This document shows positions 44,673 through 56,805 of a DNA stretch of 64,000 bases, in pieces. The stretch is from Liopterus haemorrhoidalis (Eukaryota; Arthropoda; Insecta; Coleoptera; Dytiscidae), in contig OZ020624.1 in assembly GCA_963971575.1 (NCBI GenBank), positions 563,001 through 627,000 on the forward strand, written 5' to 3'. Numbering within the stretch: position 1 is the first letter of the stretch; each line of letters opens with the position of its first letter. The translations under genes were made by a program, and so were the position numbers. The notes under the pieces were generated by a model that did no database searches, was not told the origin of the DNA, and was given only the letters and a program-made list of their open reading frames with translations.

Positions 44673-45040
44673 GTTTGTTCTTACAAAAGTGAACTGCTTA
44701 TATAACAATTATTTTAATAAATTGCCCTACGCCACTCTACAGCCGGAAACTATTGTCCGCCATTTTGAAATACTATTCTGATCTGTCCAATTAGCATGTA
44801 CGACTTCTTCCTTTAGTCTTTTTATTCAATTTGTCCGTACATTTTTGTAGAATAAACTGATATTTTGTTGTAAATACTTATGAAAATCTAGATACCATTG
44901 ACAAATTTAATAAAAAAATATGTCTGTTGCAATGAAATATTTATTGACATTTGTCATTGTTTTCAGTAATTAATTTTACTTATTAAAAACAATATTAAAA
45001 ATAAAAAGTAAGAAAAGGAAGTATAGAATAATTTAACAAA

Positions 45041-48000
45041 ATGTCTGATAGTGAAGATGATGAAATTGATGAAAGCCCTCATAAGTGAGTGGAACTTTTA
45101 TACCAAATTAAGCACAAGAAATTCTATTTTTTCGATTCAAAATTAAAAAAAAAAAACGCATTTTTCCCGGCTAAATATGGGTCTGTATTAAGTGCGTTCG
45201 GTATAATCTAATAATATACACATTCCGCATAATTTACACAAGATTCTTGTGTAAATGTGTAAGGCCCGGTCTTTCCACCTTCAGATAAAGTTCCAGGTAA
45301 CTATCTGACAGATAAGGTTATTTGTAACTTCATCTACTGAATAAATGTCAATACCAGTCAGTGAATCCAATACGTCAGTCTCATTATCCGTTAGATAACT
45401 ATCCGATAGATACATTTGTATAGAAAGAAGGGATGACATTTACTCAGCAGATGAAGTTACAAATAACCTTATCTGTCAGATAGTTACCTGGAACTTTATC
45501 TGAAGGTGGAAAAACCGGGCCTAAATTATGCAGACTGTGTAGATTATTAGCTTATACCGAACGCACCTATTGGCGAAACTATACTGTAATGCTGATGTAC
45601 ATCCAGAATGTTTTCTTACAATATTTTTGGGACAACTTTATGGGAACACTATTATTCTTTATAATATGTACAAGGTCTTGATATTTTTGGTGGTTGATGA
45701 TATCTTCGGATTCCTCATTATTTTAGATCTGCTCCTGGTGAAGGTGAAGCACCTCCTCGTAGATTGTCCTACCAGAGATTGCTGGAAGAGGAGGTTATAA
45801 TACCAAAGAAATTGACTTTTGTAGAAGCCAGTGAATGCCTACACATGCTGGCCAAAGATGAGAGTGGTTTAAGATATGCTTATGTTATGATAACTGCTAC
45901 AGAAAGGTTAGAGTTAGAGATGGTAACGATTAATCGTTTGATTGAAATAATTGATTATTTTGCTTCAGTTAATCGATTAATCATATGATATTTTTGGTTT
46001 GGATTAATTAGTATTATGGACCGGTTAACTTTTGATCTAATAAGTATTGCGATCTGTAAGAAAAGGGTAGAACTGTTTTGTGGCAGATGCAGCTGCAAAA
46101 GCCGCCTCCTACAGACCTATGACTGATGAGAGTTTCATATTTCTAGATGACGCAAGGAGTCATCTGAAACATCTTGTTTTAGCCATGTGGCAACATGAGT
46201 AGAGCAGCTTACAGAACGTTAAGTTGAGACAGATTACGGGAAACGTTAAACCATGGGGTTCTTCTTGCAGAATTAACCGCAGGGAGGAAACCGCCATCCA
46301 CGCCTCCGTATAGATTGGTGGACCCATGGACACCTTCTTCGAGGTGAAGACTCCCCTGTATGTGAGACGTGTAACACAAATTTGTCCGTATTACACATTT
46401 TAATCGAATGTGTTCAGTTCGAGGATGTCATGGAGAGGTTAGGCCTGTGCTATGACCTGCCAGTTGCTTTAGGTGACGACAGAGTACTCATGGACAGGCT
46501 GATAAACTTCCTAAACTGTCCCACCTTCTCCCCTAATTAATCGATTAATTTATTATCACTCGATAACTTTATTTTATTTTGCAGAAATTACTTAGTTGTA
46601 TTGTTGAAACACTGGTCGGTAGATGACTTTGCTCTCTTCTTTTCTATAAAGTTCCTAGATTACTAGGCCTTCAGAACACTCGTTTTCGCCCTTCTGGAGA
46701 ATTAAATTCAACCGCTACTCATTTCTGCACAATATAACTATTAGTTTGCGAGTTTCCAAGTCAGTGCAAATGCTCACGAGCGAAACGAGATCTTACAACT
46801 CGATAATTTGCGAGAAAATCCTGGCAAGTTACAGGTCTGGATACAAGCTCTTGTTTCCTCAGTCGTCATTGGACAGTTCGTGATGAAATTGCCAATTTCT
46901 TGTGACTCGCTGTTAACGCTTGTGCTGTTCGCTGATGACGCTTTATAGCGTAACTAACATTTTTGGTTACATCCTAAACACGTCTCTTTCGAGTTGCAAC
47001 ATGCCGCTTTGCGCGTTTAATAAACAAATAACTATTTTCATTGTCTTCTTGCTGAAACCAAAGCAAAAGCTGCCCCTGGTCATGTTGTTAATTATATTTT
47101 GTTTATGCAGGAAATTGACAGACGTATCGGTGCTATGCAGTTTTACTCATGTGCTATTCGTGGACTTGGGTGATAACAAGCTCGCCCTGGACGATCTCCG
47201 TATCCTTTCCAACATGCCCTATCTCGTTTCCCTCGCTGTTGAAAGAAACAGAATAGAGACCTGTGATTTAAACACTATGTTCTACCTGCAGGTGACTACT
47301 TCATTATTAACAATAGCTAAAATGACGTCAAATTTCTCAAGTTTTTTCGGTAGTTTTGCCATCTTTTGTCAGCTTGGCTTAACTGGCAAACTAATCTGAG
47401 CTTACTGGCTTATAATGGAAGTTTCATCTCCCTATTCTTGATTAAACTAAAATTACAGTAATATTATTTTTCTTTTAGATATTGAATTTAAGCAAGAACA
47501 AGATAATTGAGACTTCTGGATTGAAACAACCAGCATTGGAGTGTTTAGATCTAAATTGTGAGTAATAAATAACATCTTGATGTTTGTAAATAGAGCCGTA
47601 CTTAGGTATTTTAGCGCTCGGAGCAACAATAGAATACGTCGTCTTTCGCCATTCGTTTTGTGGTGACATACGAGGTCTGTTTAAAAAGTATCGCGAATTT
47701 TGTGTTTTTTCAAAAATTATTTATTTATTCATGAATATCTATTTTGTCCCCTTCAAAGTAATCCCCACCAGATATTATACACTTGTGCCAACGTTTTTTC
47801 CAATCCTCGCAGCACTTGAAAATTTTTTTTGTGATCTTGTTCAGCTCCTTCTTCGATGCCGTCTTTATCTCCTCACTCGTAGCGTAGCGTCGTCCTTTCA
47901 TGGGCCTCTCCAGTTTCGGGAACAAGAAAAAGTCACAGGGGGCCAGATCTGGGGAATACGGTGGCTGCGGCATTATTAGTTGTTTTTGGCCAAAAATTCG

Positions 48001-51000
48001 CGCACAAGCAACGATGTGAATTTCGCGGCGACCCGTCTCATGCCCAAATCAAATGGCACGAGCCAATCGATATGTTTATGTCCTCAGCAACTTCTCTAAC
48101 GGTGATTCGATTGGCCAATACTATTTTCTTCACTTCATCAATGTTTTCGTCTGTTGTTGACGTGCTCGGGCGTCCGGCACGCTCTTCGTCGTTCACATCT
48201 TCTCGGCCCTCTGAGAACATTTTGTACCACCGATAAACGTTGCTTCAGTCCAAGGTAGCTTCACCATATGCCACAGTCAACATTAGGAATGCGTCCGCGC
48301 ACTTAATTTTGTTTTTCACACAAAATTAGATACAGATTCTTTGATCCATTTTTTGGTATAGGCAAAAATCGAAGACGAGCCAAAACACGTGCAAGCAAAG
48401 CAACTGTCAAAAATTAACTGAACATTCAAAATGGCCGAACTTGTCGGCATAAGTGAGAGACATGAGTACCAACATAACGCCACAAAAAAAATCGAAAATC
48501 GAATATACGTAACCCGCGGAAATTCAAATTCGCGATACTCTTGAACAGACCTCGTACAAGTATCAAGTGACAACTTTTCTTTTTGAAACTAGATTGCAAA
48601 AATTTTCGTTATCATTAGAAACGAGTCAAAAGTAAAACGGGTGCTCTTGGTGGAGTCTCTTACCATTTCTATTAATATCATGTTCAGTCTTTCACATCTT
48701 CATGGCTCATTGGTATGAGACTTTGACGCGAAATCCAAAGATCGTGGGATCGATTCCCAGGAAGGCTTGAATTTTCGTATTATATTCTACATTAAATAAC
48801 TATTACTTGATTAGATGAGTTACGTCCGTAAGTTAGTAGTTATAGTTGAAGGTAATGGGATTCGGACCAGTCAGAAAATAAAAACAAATTTATTAACTTC
48901 GCTAACGTTTCGATTTAATTTAAATCTTCATCAGAGCTACAAAGATATATAGAAATATACAATTATTAAATTGGTAGGTTTACATGTATAAAATTATGAT
49001 AGTGTTCAAATTTAACAAGTCAAGTAGTTAAAATTATCATTACAAAATTGTCGGAATTTAAAATATAACATAAAATAATTATTAAATAATAAAAACATAT
49101 CAAATATGAGTTAAAGAATATTTTAACTCATATTTGATATGTTTTTTTCATTCTTTAACTCATATTTGATATGTTTTTATTATTTAATAATTATTTTATG
49201 TTATATTTTAAATTCCGACAATTTTGTAATGATTATTTTAACTACTTGACTTGTTAAATTTGAACACTATCATAATTTTATACATGTAAACCTACCAATT
49301 TAATAATTGTATATTTCTATATATCTTTGTAGCTCTGATGAAGATTTAAATTAAATCGAAACGTTAGCGAAGTTAATAAATTTGTTTTTATTTTCTGACT
49401 GGTCCGAATCCCATTACCTTCAACTATAACAAATAACTATTACTGATGTTTTTTAGATAATTTTATTGAAAATTTAAACCTGATTGATCCAGAGGATAGC
49501 GAACCTCCACTACCAAAATTAAAGCAACTTGAAGTACGAGGAAATCTTCTTCATTCTATCGAAGGGCTCTATCCCACTACATTAACGAAACTTTACTTGG
49601 TAAGTTGTTTAGACATTTATTCATTTTTAAGGTTAACTGATTAGGTAGGTCAGACAAACAAGTTAGTTGGCACGTGTGGCATAGGCGTTTAGTGTTTTAT
49701 GTTAAATTGTTTCCTTTTCAAATAATCCTCATACTAACCATATAGGTAGAAATAGGAAATAATTTCACTCAGCTTTTTGGACAAGAAGCGTTTATTTTAA
49801 CAAAACACAACGTTTCGCCAACAACATTGTTGACTTCTCAGGGGCTATAACAATAACATCATACTAGAAAACAATCTTATACAATCAATAAAGACAATTT
49901 ACCTATGTTAGTTAAACGTAGCTATAACAGGCTGTACATCAATCATCTCCAAGGATGGTGAATTGCAGAATTTCATTGACAATAATGTGTACTTGAAGAA
50001 AACAGATCATAGGAAAACAGGACTTAAATTACGATTAAATATTGTAATATAATGATCAAAAATAGAAACATTCTTTAAATTTTACAATTCAAAACGAGAC
50101 TAAATAAACTATACAACTGTCCAATATTAACTTATTCATAAATACAATTCAACTATGCGTTGAATAGGGGATAGGCATTTATTGATTGTATAAGATTGTT
50201 TTCTATTATGACGTTATTGTTATAGCACCTGAAGAAGCCAACAATGTTGTTGGCGAAACGTTGTGTTTTGTTAAAATAAACGCTTCTTGTCCAAAAAGCT
50301 GAGTGAAATTATTTCCTATTTCTACCTATATTCAAAATTGGACGTTAAATTACTAATCTACTAACCATATATTCTTCAAATTTCAGGCGGAAAACCAAAT
50401 ATCAACTTTAGACGAAACAACTCTCTCCCAATTAGTAAACTTAGAAATTCTTCATCTTCGTGATAACATGATGAAATCATTGAGTGGATTTTCACGTAAC
50501 ATGCTGAAATTGCGCTACATAAACTTACGAAAAAATCAGATTCCAGCATTAAAACAGCTTGGAAAATTATCTGATCTACCAGCTCTTAATACCTTGGTTG
50601 TTATGGAAAATCCTGTATGCCCAGCCCAAGAAGCAAAAGGTGAAGGAGATGATGAAGAAGAAGAAGACGAAGAATTGGGAGAAGACGAGGAAGAAAAACT
50701 TGACAAATTTAGGTATGTTTTCTCGGTTGCCTTCGCAGCACAGAGATGAGGGTTCAAATCCCCCATCTTCTTCGGATTTATATCTTATGATCTTCTTCTT
50801 CTTCTTGCCATTTCCCCATGTTTTTTTGGGTCTGCTTTCCTAAATCCAAATATTTTCCAATTTTTTATTTCTCTGATCCAAGGCAAATTCGACGCTTTTA
50901 TTTTTCTTGCTCACATATTAGACCGGGAGCTCATGACAGTTTTTGGTCTCCGATTTCATACAGCATGCCTTTTGGAGGAGAGAATATTTACCCTGTGACA

Positions 51001-51901
51001 ACAAAAAAGGGATGGTACTAAACCCCTGCACGCTTTCCGGTCATAGGGAAAATTTCATTTCCACTTAAAAACTAAATTTTTGTGCTTTTCTCTGATTTAA
51101 TATTGCTTGCCCTTTTGTCAAAAGAAAGTTATAACAAATTTAAAGTCTTTTAAATATATGCAGGCGATTCGGAGGGTCCCAAAGGGCTCAAACGGTCATG
51201 TGGTCTTGTAATAAAAAAATATGATTTTCCGCGTTTTCATACCAGCATGCCTATAATTAAAAGACTTTAAATTTGTTATAACTTTCTTTTGACAAAAGGG
51301 CAAGCAATATTAAGTCAGAGAAAAACACAAAAATGTTGTGCAAGTGGAAATGCAATTTTCACTATGACCGGAAAGCGTGCAGGGGTTTAGTACCAGCCCT
51401 TTTTTGTTGTCACAGGGTAAATATTCTCTCCTCCAAAAGGCATGCTGTATGAAATCGGAGACCAAAAATGTCATGAGCTCCCGGTCTATATGGCTTTTTT
51501 CTGATTATTCTTCCATGAAAAATATTAACTTTTTTTCCTAAATACTATTCAATCAGTCCCGTTAATTTTGGAGCACTTAATTTTGGATTTTCTTTAATTT
51601 CGCACTATCCAACATTCATCATGAGCAGTAAATATTTTCTTATAGCTAACTTGAACCTTACTGTCATTGTAGGTCGTTTAATTAATTATCTTCTTATTTC
51701 AGACTTTCTGTGTTGGTTCTTCTGCCAAAATTAAAGAGAATAAACAAGGTTATTGTGCGAGTTGAAGAGAGAATTGGTGCGGACGCTATAAGACAAGAAA
51801 GACTTTGGCAGATAATGACAGAGGAAAGTGAAAATGAAGATGTGGAAGAAGATCCAGATGATAGGACAGAGAGTATTGTTGACAGACCATCTAGTCCTTA
51901 A
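45041..51901 (+). CDS. LRRC23: Leucine-rich repeat-containing protein 23 (radial spoke protein), 7 exons
   Basis: Exons: 45041-45084, 45727-45906, 47111-47291, 47479-47557, 49457-49599, 50387-50712, 51703-51901. All have GT-AG borders; joined length 1152 nt, 383 residues plus TAA. The start MSDSEDDEIDESPH is acidic. A globular N-terminal part contains YAYVMITATERKLTDVSVLC, matching vertebrate LRRC23 around its ERDLTD motif. About eight leucine-rich repeats follow (LDLNYNFIENL, LEVRGNLLHSIEGL, LYLAENQISTLDE, LHLRDNMMKSLSGF, INLRKNQIPALKQL). After the cap (LVVMENPVCP) comes an acidic insert of Glu and Asp, then the conserved tail LPKLKRINK...ERIGADAIRQERL. In vertebrates the protein is part of radial spoke 3 of motile cilia and sperm flagella. 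The insect protein is somewhat longer than the 343-residue human one, mainly because of the acidic insert. Confidence 0.92.
45192..45566. repeat. Foldback repeat in LRRC23 intron 1
   Basis: Nested inverted arms: outer GTGCGTTCGGTATAATCTAA with its complement ending at 45566, and inner AGGCCCGGTCTTTCCACCTT with its complement at about 45500-45525. Arms of about 150 bp around a central 100 bp. Non-coding. Confidence 0.75.
46070..46550 (+). pseudogene. LINE ORF2 C-terminal fragment (RNase H end and tail) in intron 2
   Basis: GC-richer than its surroundings. The plus strand reads VADAAAKAASYRPMTDE, then SSLQNVKLRQITGNVKPW, then after a frameshift GWTHGHLLRGEDSPVCETCN and LSVLHILIECVQFEDVMERL. 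This is the RNase H end and Cys/His tail typical of I/Jockey-like arthropod LINEs. Broken by at least one stop and one frameshift. Confidence 0.75.
47671..48554 (-). mobile_element. Mariner (DD34D type) copy in LRRC23 intron 4
   Basis: TA-flanked, with inverted ends CGAGGTCTGTTTAAAAAGTA and near-complement. The minus strand holds transposase pieces: N-terminal MFSEGREDVNDEERAGRPST, then ITVREVAEDINISIGSCHLI; C-terminal QPPYSPDLAPCDFFLFPKLE, then WKKRWHKCIISGGDYFEGDK. The middle with the first catalytic residues is deleted. Confidence 0.85.
48700..48767 (+). repeat. tRNA-like sequence (SINE head or tRNA relic) in intron 4
   Basis: Contains an A-box-like TGGCTCATTGGTATGAG and a B-box GGGATCGATTCCC at suitable spacing. 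The anticodon arm does not fold cleanly and the acceptor ends do not pair, so I call it a tRNA-derived SINE or relic rather than a tRNA gene. Confidence 0.4.
48841..49428. repeat. Foldback repeat in LRRC23 intron 4, about 290-bp arms
   Basis: The left arm begins TATAGTTGAAGGTAATGGGA and the right arm ends with its complement; the two halves are almost perfectly complementary through the centre near 49134, with almost no loop. Non-coding. Confidence 0.85.
49741..50330. repeat. Foldback repeat in LRRC23 intron 5
   Basis: The left arm (TATAGGTAGAAATAGGAAAT onward, about 150 bp) and right arm (complement ending 50330) enclose about 280 bp. The arms carry CAAAACACAACGTTTCGCCA, the type of terminus seen in insect foldback and LINE-derived elements. 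The loop contains TTGAATAGGGGATAGGCA, as in the element at 36234. Confidence 0.85.
50915..51490. repeat. Foldback repeat in LRRC23 intron 6, about 250-bp arms
   Basis: The left arm starts near TTAGACCGGGAGCTCATGAC and the right arm ends with CATGAGCTCCCGGTCTATA; the arms pair through AAAAGACTTTAAATTTGTTA-type sequence at the inner edge, around a loop of about 80 bp. Some differences between the arms show age. Confidence 0.85.
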
Positions 51902-53265
51902 TTATATTATCCTGTATTTATATATTAATAATAAATCACTTATGTAAAATATTTTAAATTTTTATTTTGATACGAGGAATTAGGTTGAATTATTGAGAAT
52001 AAGATGCTTTTAGGATTCATATTTTTAGGATTTTATTTTAAATATGTTCAAAGTAGTTCCCTAGCAACAATAATACATTTGGACATTATTTCCTTCCACT
52101 CAGGGGTATGAAACTCATATACACGGCCTTGAAACGGTTTTTAGTTATATTCCACCCACCGACAGCGCTAAAAGCGTTTTATTTTTAACCAAAATTTTGA
52201 GAACACTTCATTATCGGCAATTTGCGGCAATTGTTTTTGACGTTTTAACGATAGGTGACAGTAAATTGTGATTGTGACAGTGATGAATTTTATAAGAAAT
52301 TTTAAATATTAGCACCACATTTTTTATTTTCAAATGGTGTAGTGTAATCAGTGATGGGCGCGTAGAATACATGATGTAGACTAATGTAGATTTTACGCGT
52401 AAACATGTCAAGTAGAATATGCCTTTGTTTACGTGTCGAATGTAGAATGTAAACTGTACATGCGCAGTACGTTTAAATGTAATATTTGAAATAATTGAAT
52501 GGTAATAGTTTGAATAGTTTACTTTAATGTTTACGTTTATTTCAATTTTATGTTGTTCTAATTACATATATTGTTTCCAAAAATGTTATCTCACAAATCG
52601 TATGTTACGGACAATACAAATTACTTGGTTTCTGTCTGTATGAACTACTAAAGTAAAAGTAAAATTAAAAGTTAGTAGTTGTTTTAATTAAAACTGGCGG
52701 TATTTTATTATTTTAAACGTTAAATAACCTCATTTTTCATTATTCTACGCTAGATTCTACGTGTCTACACAGTCTACACTTCTCTACGCTGTCTACGGTA
52801 AATTTACACGTGGACGTAAAAAATTCAAGTTTACGCGTAGACGCCCATCTCTGCACTTAACAAAAACAAATGGCCATTTGTAGAATACTGCGTATTTACA
52901 GATCAGCGCGTTTTAGAGCTGGCAACGTCGACAAGCAAGAAAAGGATAGCGTCATTGTGTAAACCGATTAGAGAGTATGAAAAAGAACTACTCCATATGC
53001 CCTGTACTGCAAACTCACCTTTGAACGCACTATAGTTTCGTATTACAAATTGAGACAGATTATAGATGCCTTTTCCAATTTGTATAATAAATCAATTCAA
53101 GCATGGGAGTAGAAAAAAATTATTTGTTACATATTATGCTCTTCAAATTGCAAGCTCAATGAATTTGCATTCAAATATTGCAAGGAATTGGTATTTGGTC
53201 TTGAAAAAATACTATGAAATTCTGACACAAGCAATTTTATTACAAGAATACATAAATCTCGAATA
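51902..53265. other. LRRC23 3' end and intergenic stretch
   Basis: A poly(A) signal AATAAA at 51930-51935 follows the LRRC23 stop by 29 bp. 52349-52853 is a 505-bp element with short inverted ends CAGTGATGGGCG and CGCCCATCTCTG and internal GTAGACT/AGTCTAC-type repeats; the CAG start is hAT-like but the flanks do not duplicate. On the minus strand a poly(A)-like AATAAA near 53232-53240 may serve the gene that ends at 53266. Confidence 0.5.
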
Positions 53266-56200
53266 TTACCATGTGACTTGTCTGTCGACTTTCCTACACT
53301 CACATTGGTTATTTTGATGTTCAGCGTATAATTTAAAGAAACTCTCATAGATCTTAGTGATGCAACCTGGGCCTTGAATTATCAGTTTGTCTCGGCATTT
53401 CATGACCGAGGTTTGTGGATATCTAAAATATCCTGAGCCTCCATCGAGATAGCATAAGTGTACATTGTCACGATTAGGACATTTGATAATTTGATATATT
53501 ACCTGAAAGTAAAAAAGTGGTATCATACACGAAGGAAAGTCATTGACAAAAATTTAAAATAAATGTGGTCCTAAAATAGATCCTTGTGGAACTCCACAGA
53601 TAATAGGCAAGAGTGTTGAATCTATGTCTTTAAACTTAACATATAGTCGGATTGCTGATAAGTGACTGTTCGTTGCTACAAGTATCGATATTCAATACTA
53701 TATGCTTTCTCTGTCTATATCATTATAATTATTTGCATACCCATAGTAACGTATAGTGACTCAAGTTGACAACTAACCTTCACAATTATTTTAATAAAAA
53801 ACAAAGCATTAGAAAGAAATAGCATGATTCGTAGATATCTTTACTTAAAATAAATTTACAGCAGTACTCAAACAAACAAATTATTAATTTTAAGGTTATA
53901 ATTATAAATAAGGAAAAATTTATACTCATACGTAAATTTTGGATTATAATTTGATGTTTATTCCAGCAGATTTAAAATTAAAGTTTGTGAATTTAATAAT
54001 TAGACGCAAGCCATATTTGAATTAATATTTAAAGTCTGTTCCAAACGGTTAGGCGGAACTAGATTTTTCAATCTAGTTATTTTCATCGTTTAAATCATGC
54101 TTTTCAGACGTTTTGTTTAAGCTTTGTAAATCATACTTGCAACAAATATTTTTTGGTTAAGGTTAATATCATTTTAAAATGTCATTTTCTTTATATTTAG
54201 ATTTTTTGTGCCATTCTTATTACTAATATCCCATTTATTTATTTTTTTTGTCATTAAAATATGTAAGAAAAATAATTTAATTTTGACATATGTCATTCGT
54301 TTCCATGGTTTCATTGTTGGAATTTTAAATTTTGACATTCCAACGTGAAAAATGAAATAACCCAAGCAAGGTCCCTTTTCGTGACAACCTAAAAGAACGA
54401 AATTACCATTTAGTTCCGCATAACCGTTTGAAACAGACTGTATTACCAGACACTGACAGTTAAGACAAATAACAAAAAACATTTTTAAAATCGCTAAAAA
54501 ATGGTAACTATGGTCTATTTCAAAGTAGAAAAATGTGTGTAAGAAGATAGGAGCTGTTTGTCCTTGCTTCGGATTGGTTTAGATCGTCATCCCTATTACA
54601 CTGTAAAAATATTGTTTTTAGTCCAAGTTGACAGATGTTCAGTGTCGTACATTGGAAATATATATTATTTATATTATTTAATTTTTCTCATATATTTTGT
54701 TATTATTTACATATTTAGACTTTTATTTATATTCTTGGCGTAGATTTTATGGAGAACATTCTCCATGTAATTTGTTTTTACCCAGTTATATATTTTTTAG
54801 GTTATCTGACATATAAATATTTTTTGACACTTGACAATTTACATATCAAGAGAGAGGACTAATGTGAGGCCAAAAGACAGCCCAGCTGATTGTGCCCAAA
54901 GAAGAAGTTATTGATATAATTTTTAGACCTTCATATATACATATATTTTTAATTTTTATTTACAATAATTATTTAAATAAGAAACTTTTGCTCTGAAGAT
55001 ATATTGTTTGTTTTATTGCTTTGTTTAAACTCTTTTAGCCAAATCTCTCTTTTTATATATACAGTCTGTTTCAAACGCTTAGGCGGAACTAGATTTTGCA
55101 ATTTAGTTACTTTCATCGCTTAAATCGTGCTTTTCGGCCGTTTTGTTTAAGCTTTGTAATTCATACTTACAATAAACATTTTTGGTTAAGGTTAATATCA
55201 TTTTAAAATGTCATTTTCTTTATATTTTGATTTTTTGTGTAATTCTTAATACAAATTTCCCATTTATTTATTTTTTTGTCATTAAAATATATAAGCTGTT
55301 CACTTTTGTAAGAACAAACAAAATCTGGTTAATTTGGTTACTTTTATAGTGTATTACTGACTTTAAATGTCAATTGAAAATATTCCTTACGTTGTAAAAC
55401 CGACTTTAGGTTGATAAGGTTATGATCATTATAATTAAGATAACATTTTTCATTATGACATATGTCAAATGGATTGACATTTTAAAAAAGTGACATTTTT
55501 TAATACCAACATGACATACAGCTTCAAAGGTGCAAACTATTGAAAACAAAATTTCCTGTTAGTTTGTTCTTACAAAAGTGAACAGTTTATATAAAAAAAT
55601 AATTTAATTTTGACATAGGTCATTCGTTTCCATGGTTTCATTGTTGTAATTTTAAATTTTGACATTCCAACGTGAAAAATGAAATAACCCAAGAAAGGTC
55701 CCTTGTCGTGACAACTTAAAAGAACGAAATTCCCATTTAGTTCCGCCTAAGCGTTTGAAACAGACTGTAGTACATAATTTTAAAAAATTCATATTATTTT
55801 AGCTTTTTCAAATTTCCCATTAAACTGAATTTATGTCGTATAAATAACTTGCTTAAAGTGTATTATCTGCCTTGTTTATTTCAATTTCTTATTAACCTTT
55901 TCTATATTAAAAAAAAATCACTTGCTAACCCAGTTGCTACGCCCATGCCCTAGTTGTAACTTATTTTAAATTTCCCGCTATACTGTATTTGATCAGTGTA
56001 AATCGTGCTCGGTTCGCAGCGCTATCTACTTTTTTCTACTTTGAAATAGACCATAGATTATTATATGAATGCATTACTGGATACATACATGTAACAGTCA
56101 CCTATCAGCAATCCGACTATACTGCAATCTATTAATGCGATATGATTACAAAAGTGTATTGGTCAAAGCCATACTTGGTTAATTTAGTCAATATCTTTAG

Positions 56201-56518
56201 TATTTAACCAATATCCAACCAAATTTGATTGTGTTCCGGATTATTGTTTTAAAAAAATAGAATCCCTAGTTTTGAGAAAACTTCTCGTGTTGAAGTATAT
56301 GAGTGAAACAAATTAAATACTATAATTACCTTGTCGCGAAGTTCAGTCCTCATCACTTCATTTAAATTAAAATCAAAGATTTTGTCTTTGCCTCTTAGTT
56401 GATATAGTTTACATGGTTCAATGGGAAGACATCTTGGAAATTGTGGAGCCAGATCAAAGCCAAACACTTGGAAATTACAGAATGTAATAAAAGTAAATAA
56501 AATTATACAATATCTCAT
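53266..56518 (-). CDS. Small secreted Cys-rich protein, paralogue 1 (2 exons)
   Basis: Exon 1 is 56330-56518 and exon 2 is 53266-53502; phase 0 join, 141 residues. It starts MRYCIILFTFITFCNFQVFG, a clear signal peptide, then FDLAPQFPRCLPIEPCKLYQ. Exon 2 holds the conserved core IKCPNRDNVHLCYLDGGSGY, VMKCRDKLIIQGPGCITKIY and ESFFKLYAEHQ, ending CECRKVDRQVTW and a stop. Eight Cys lie in the mature part. The family is not recognised; the secreted product could be extracellular or salivary. The start matches the paralogue's MRYC; an in-frame ATG 22 codons upstream (56581) overlaps the TATA box and is unlikely. The intron (2.8 kb) is filled by a transposon nest. The paralogue has a third exon; here the reading frame simply continues to a stop. 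Confidence 0.75.
54032..54440. mobile_element. MITE A, copy 5 (inserted in F2)
   Basis: TA-flanked, with ends AAGTCTGTTCCAAACGGTTA and TTTGAAACAGACTG. The uninterrupted F copy at 19185 reads AATATTTATTACCAG across this site, confirming the insertion and a TA duplication. Confidence 0.85.
54509..56056. mobile_element. MITE G, copy 2 (inserted in F2, itself interrupted)
   Basis: Ends TGGTCTATTTCAAAGTAGAA and complement (CTACTTTGAAATAGACCATA). F1 shows the empty TA site. It is interrupted by MITE A6 at 55062-55767; the matching empty site is in G1 (GTATATAGTACATAATTTTT). Confidence 0.85.
55062..55767. mobile_element. MITE A, copy 6, with element H nested at 55294-55587
   Basis: Ends CAGTCTGTTTCAAACGCTTA and complement. 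At 55294-55587 a smaller element with inverted ends CTGTTCACTTTTGTAAGAAC...GTTCTTACAAAAGTGAACAG is inserted at a TATA site. Fragments of H also occur near 8668 and 44675. The insertion order is therefore F, then G, then A6, then H. Confidence 0.85.
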
Positions 56519-56568
56519 CTTTAATGTTATTAGTATTTCAAACCACTGCTTTGAATGCCAACACCATT

Positions 56569-56578
56569 CCTTTTTATA
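56569..56578 (-). promoter_or_regulatory. TATA box of secreted paralogue 1
   Basis: TATAAAAAGG on the minus strand, about 50 bp upstream of the MRYC start codon. The flanking 120 bp (CACGCAGTTTTTAACAAAAT, then ATTTCCGATAA) is shared with the promoter of the plus-strand paralogue, at the same distance from its ATG. Confidence 0.7.
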
Positions 56579-56805
56579 CAAATTTTTTATCGGAAATTAG
56601 AAAAAAATTAACATTTTCTCACATTTTGTTAAAAACTGCGTGCTTTTCTTGCCCAAATTTCAATATTTCTTGATAAAATTATTTAAAGTTGGTCACGAAT
56701 TATAAACAAACTAAAAGACATTCCCGACGTTGCTCGGGAGTTAAATTATAATTTATAAAAAATATTTTAATTCGGAAAAATAAAAGATTGCCGCAAAATC
56801 AAAAA

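Larger units (their letters stand above)
53643..56119. mobile_element. MITE F, copy 2, host of a four-level transposon nest
   Basis: Same inverted ends as 19185-19716 (TAGTCGGATTGCTGATA), stretched to 2.5 kb by insertions at two TA sites that are empty in copy 1. It lies wholly in the intron of the minus-strand secreted-protein gene. Confidence 0.8.

Noticed and set aside
56519..56581. Upstream ATG (MYKKEWCW...) as the start of secreted paralogue 1
   Set aside because: It overlaps the TATA box and would hide the signal peptide; the paralogue begins at the matching MRYC.
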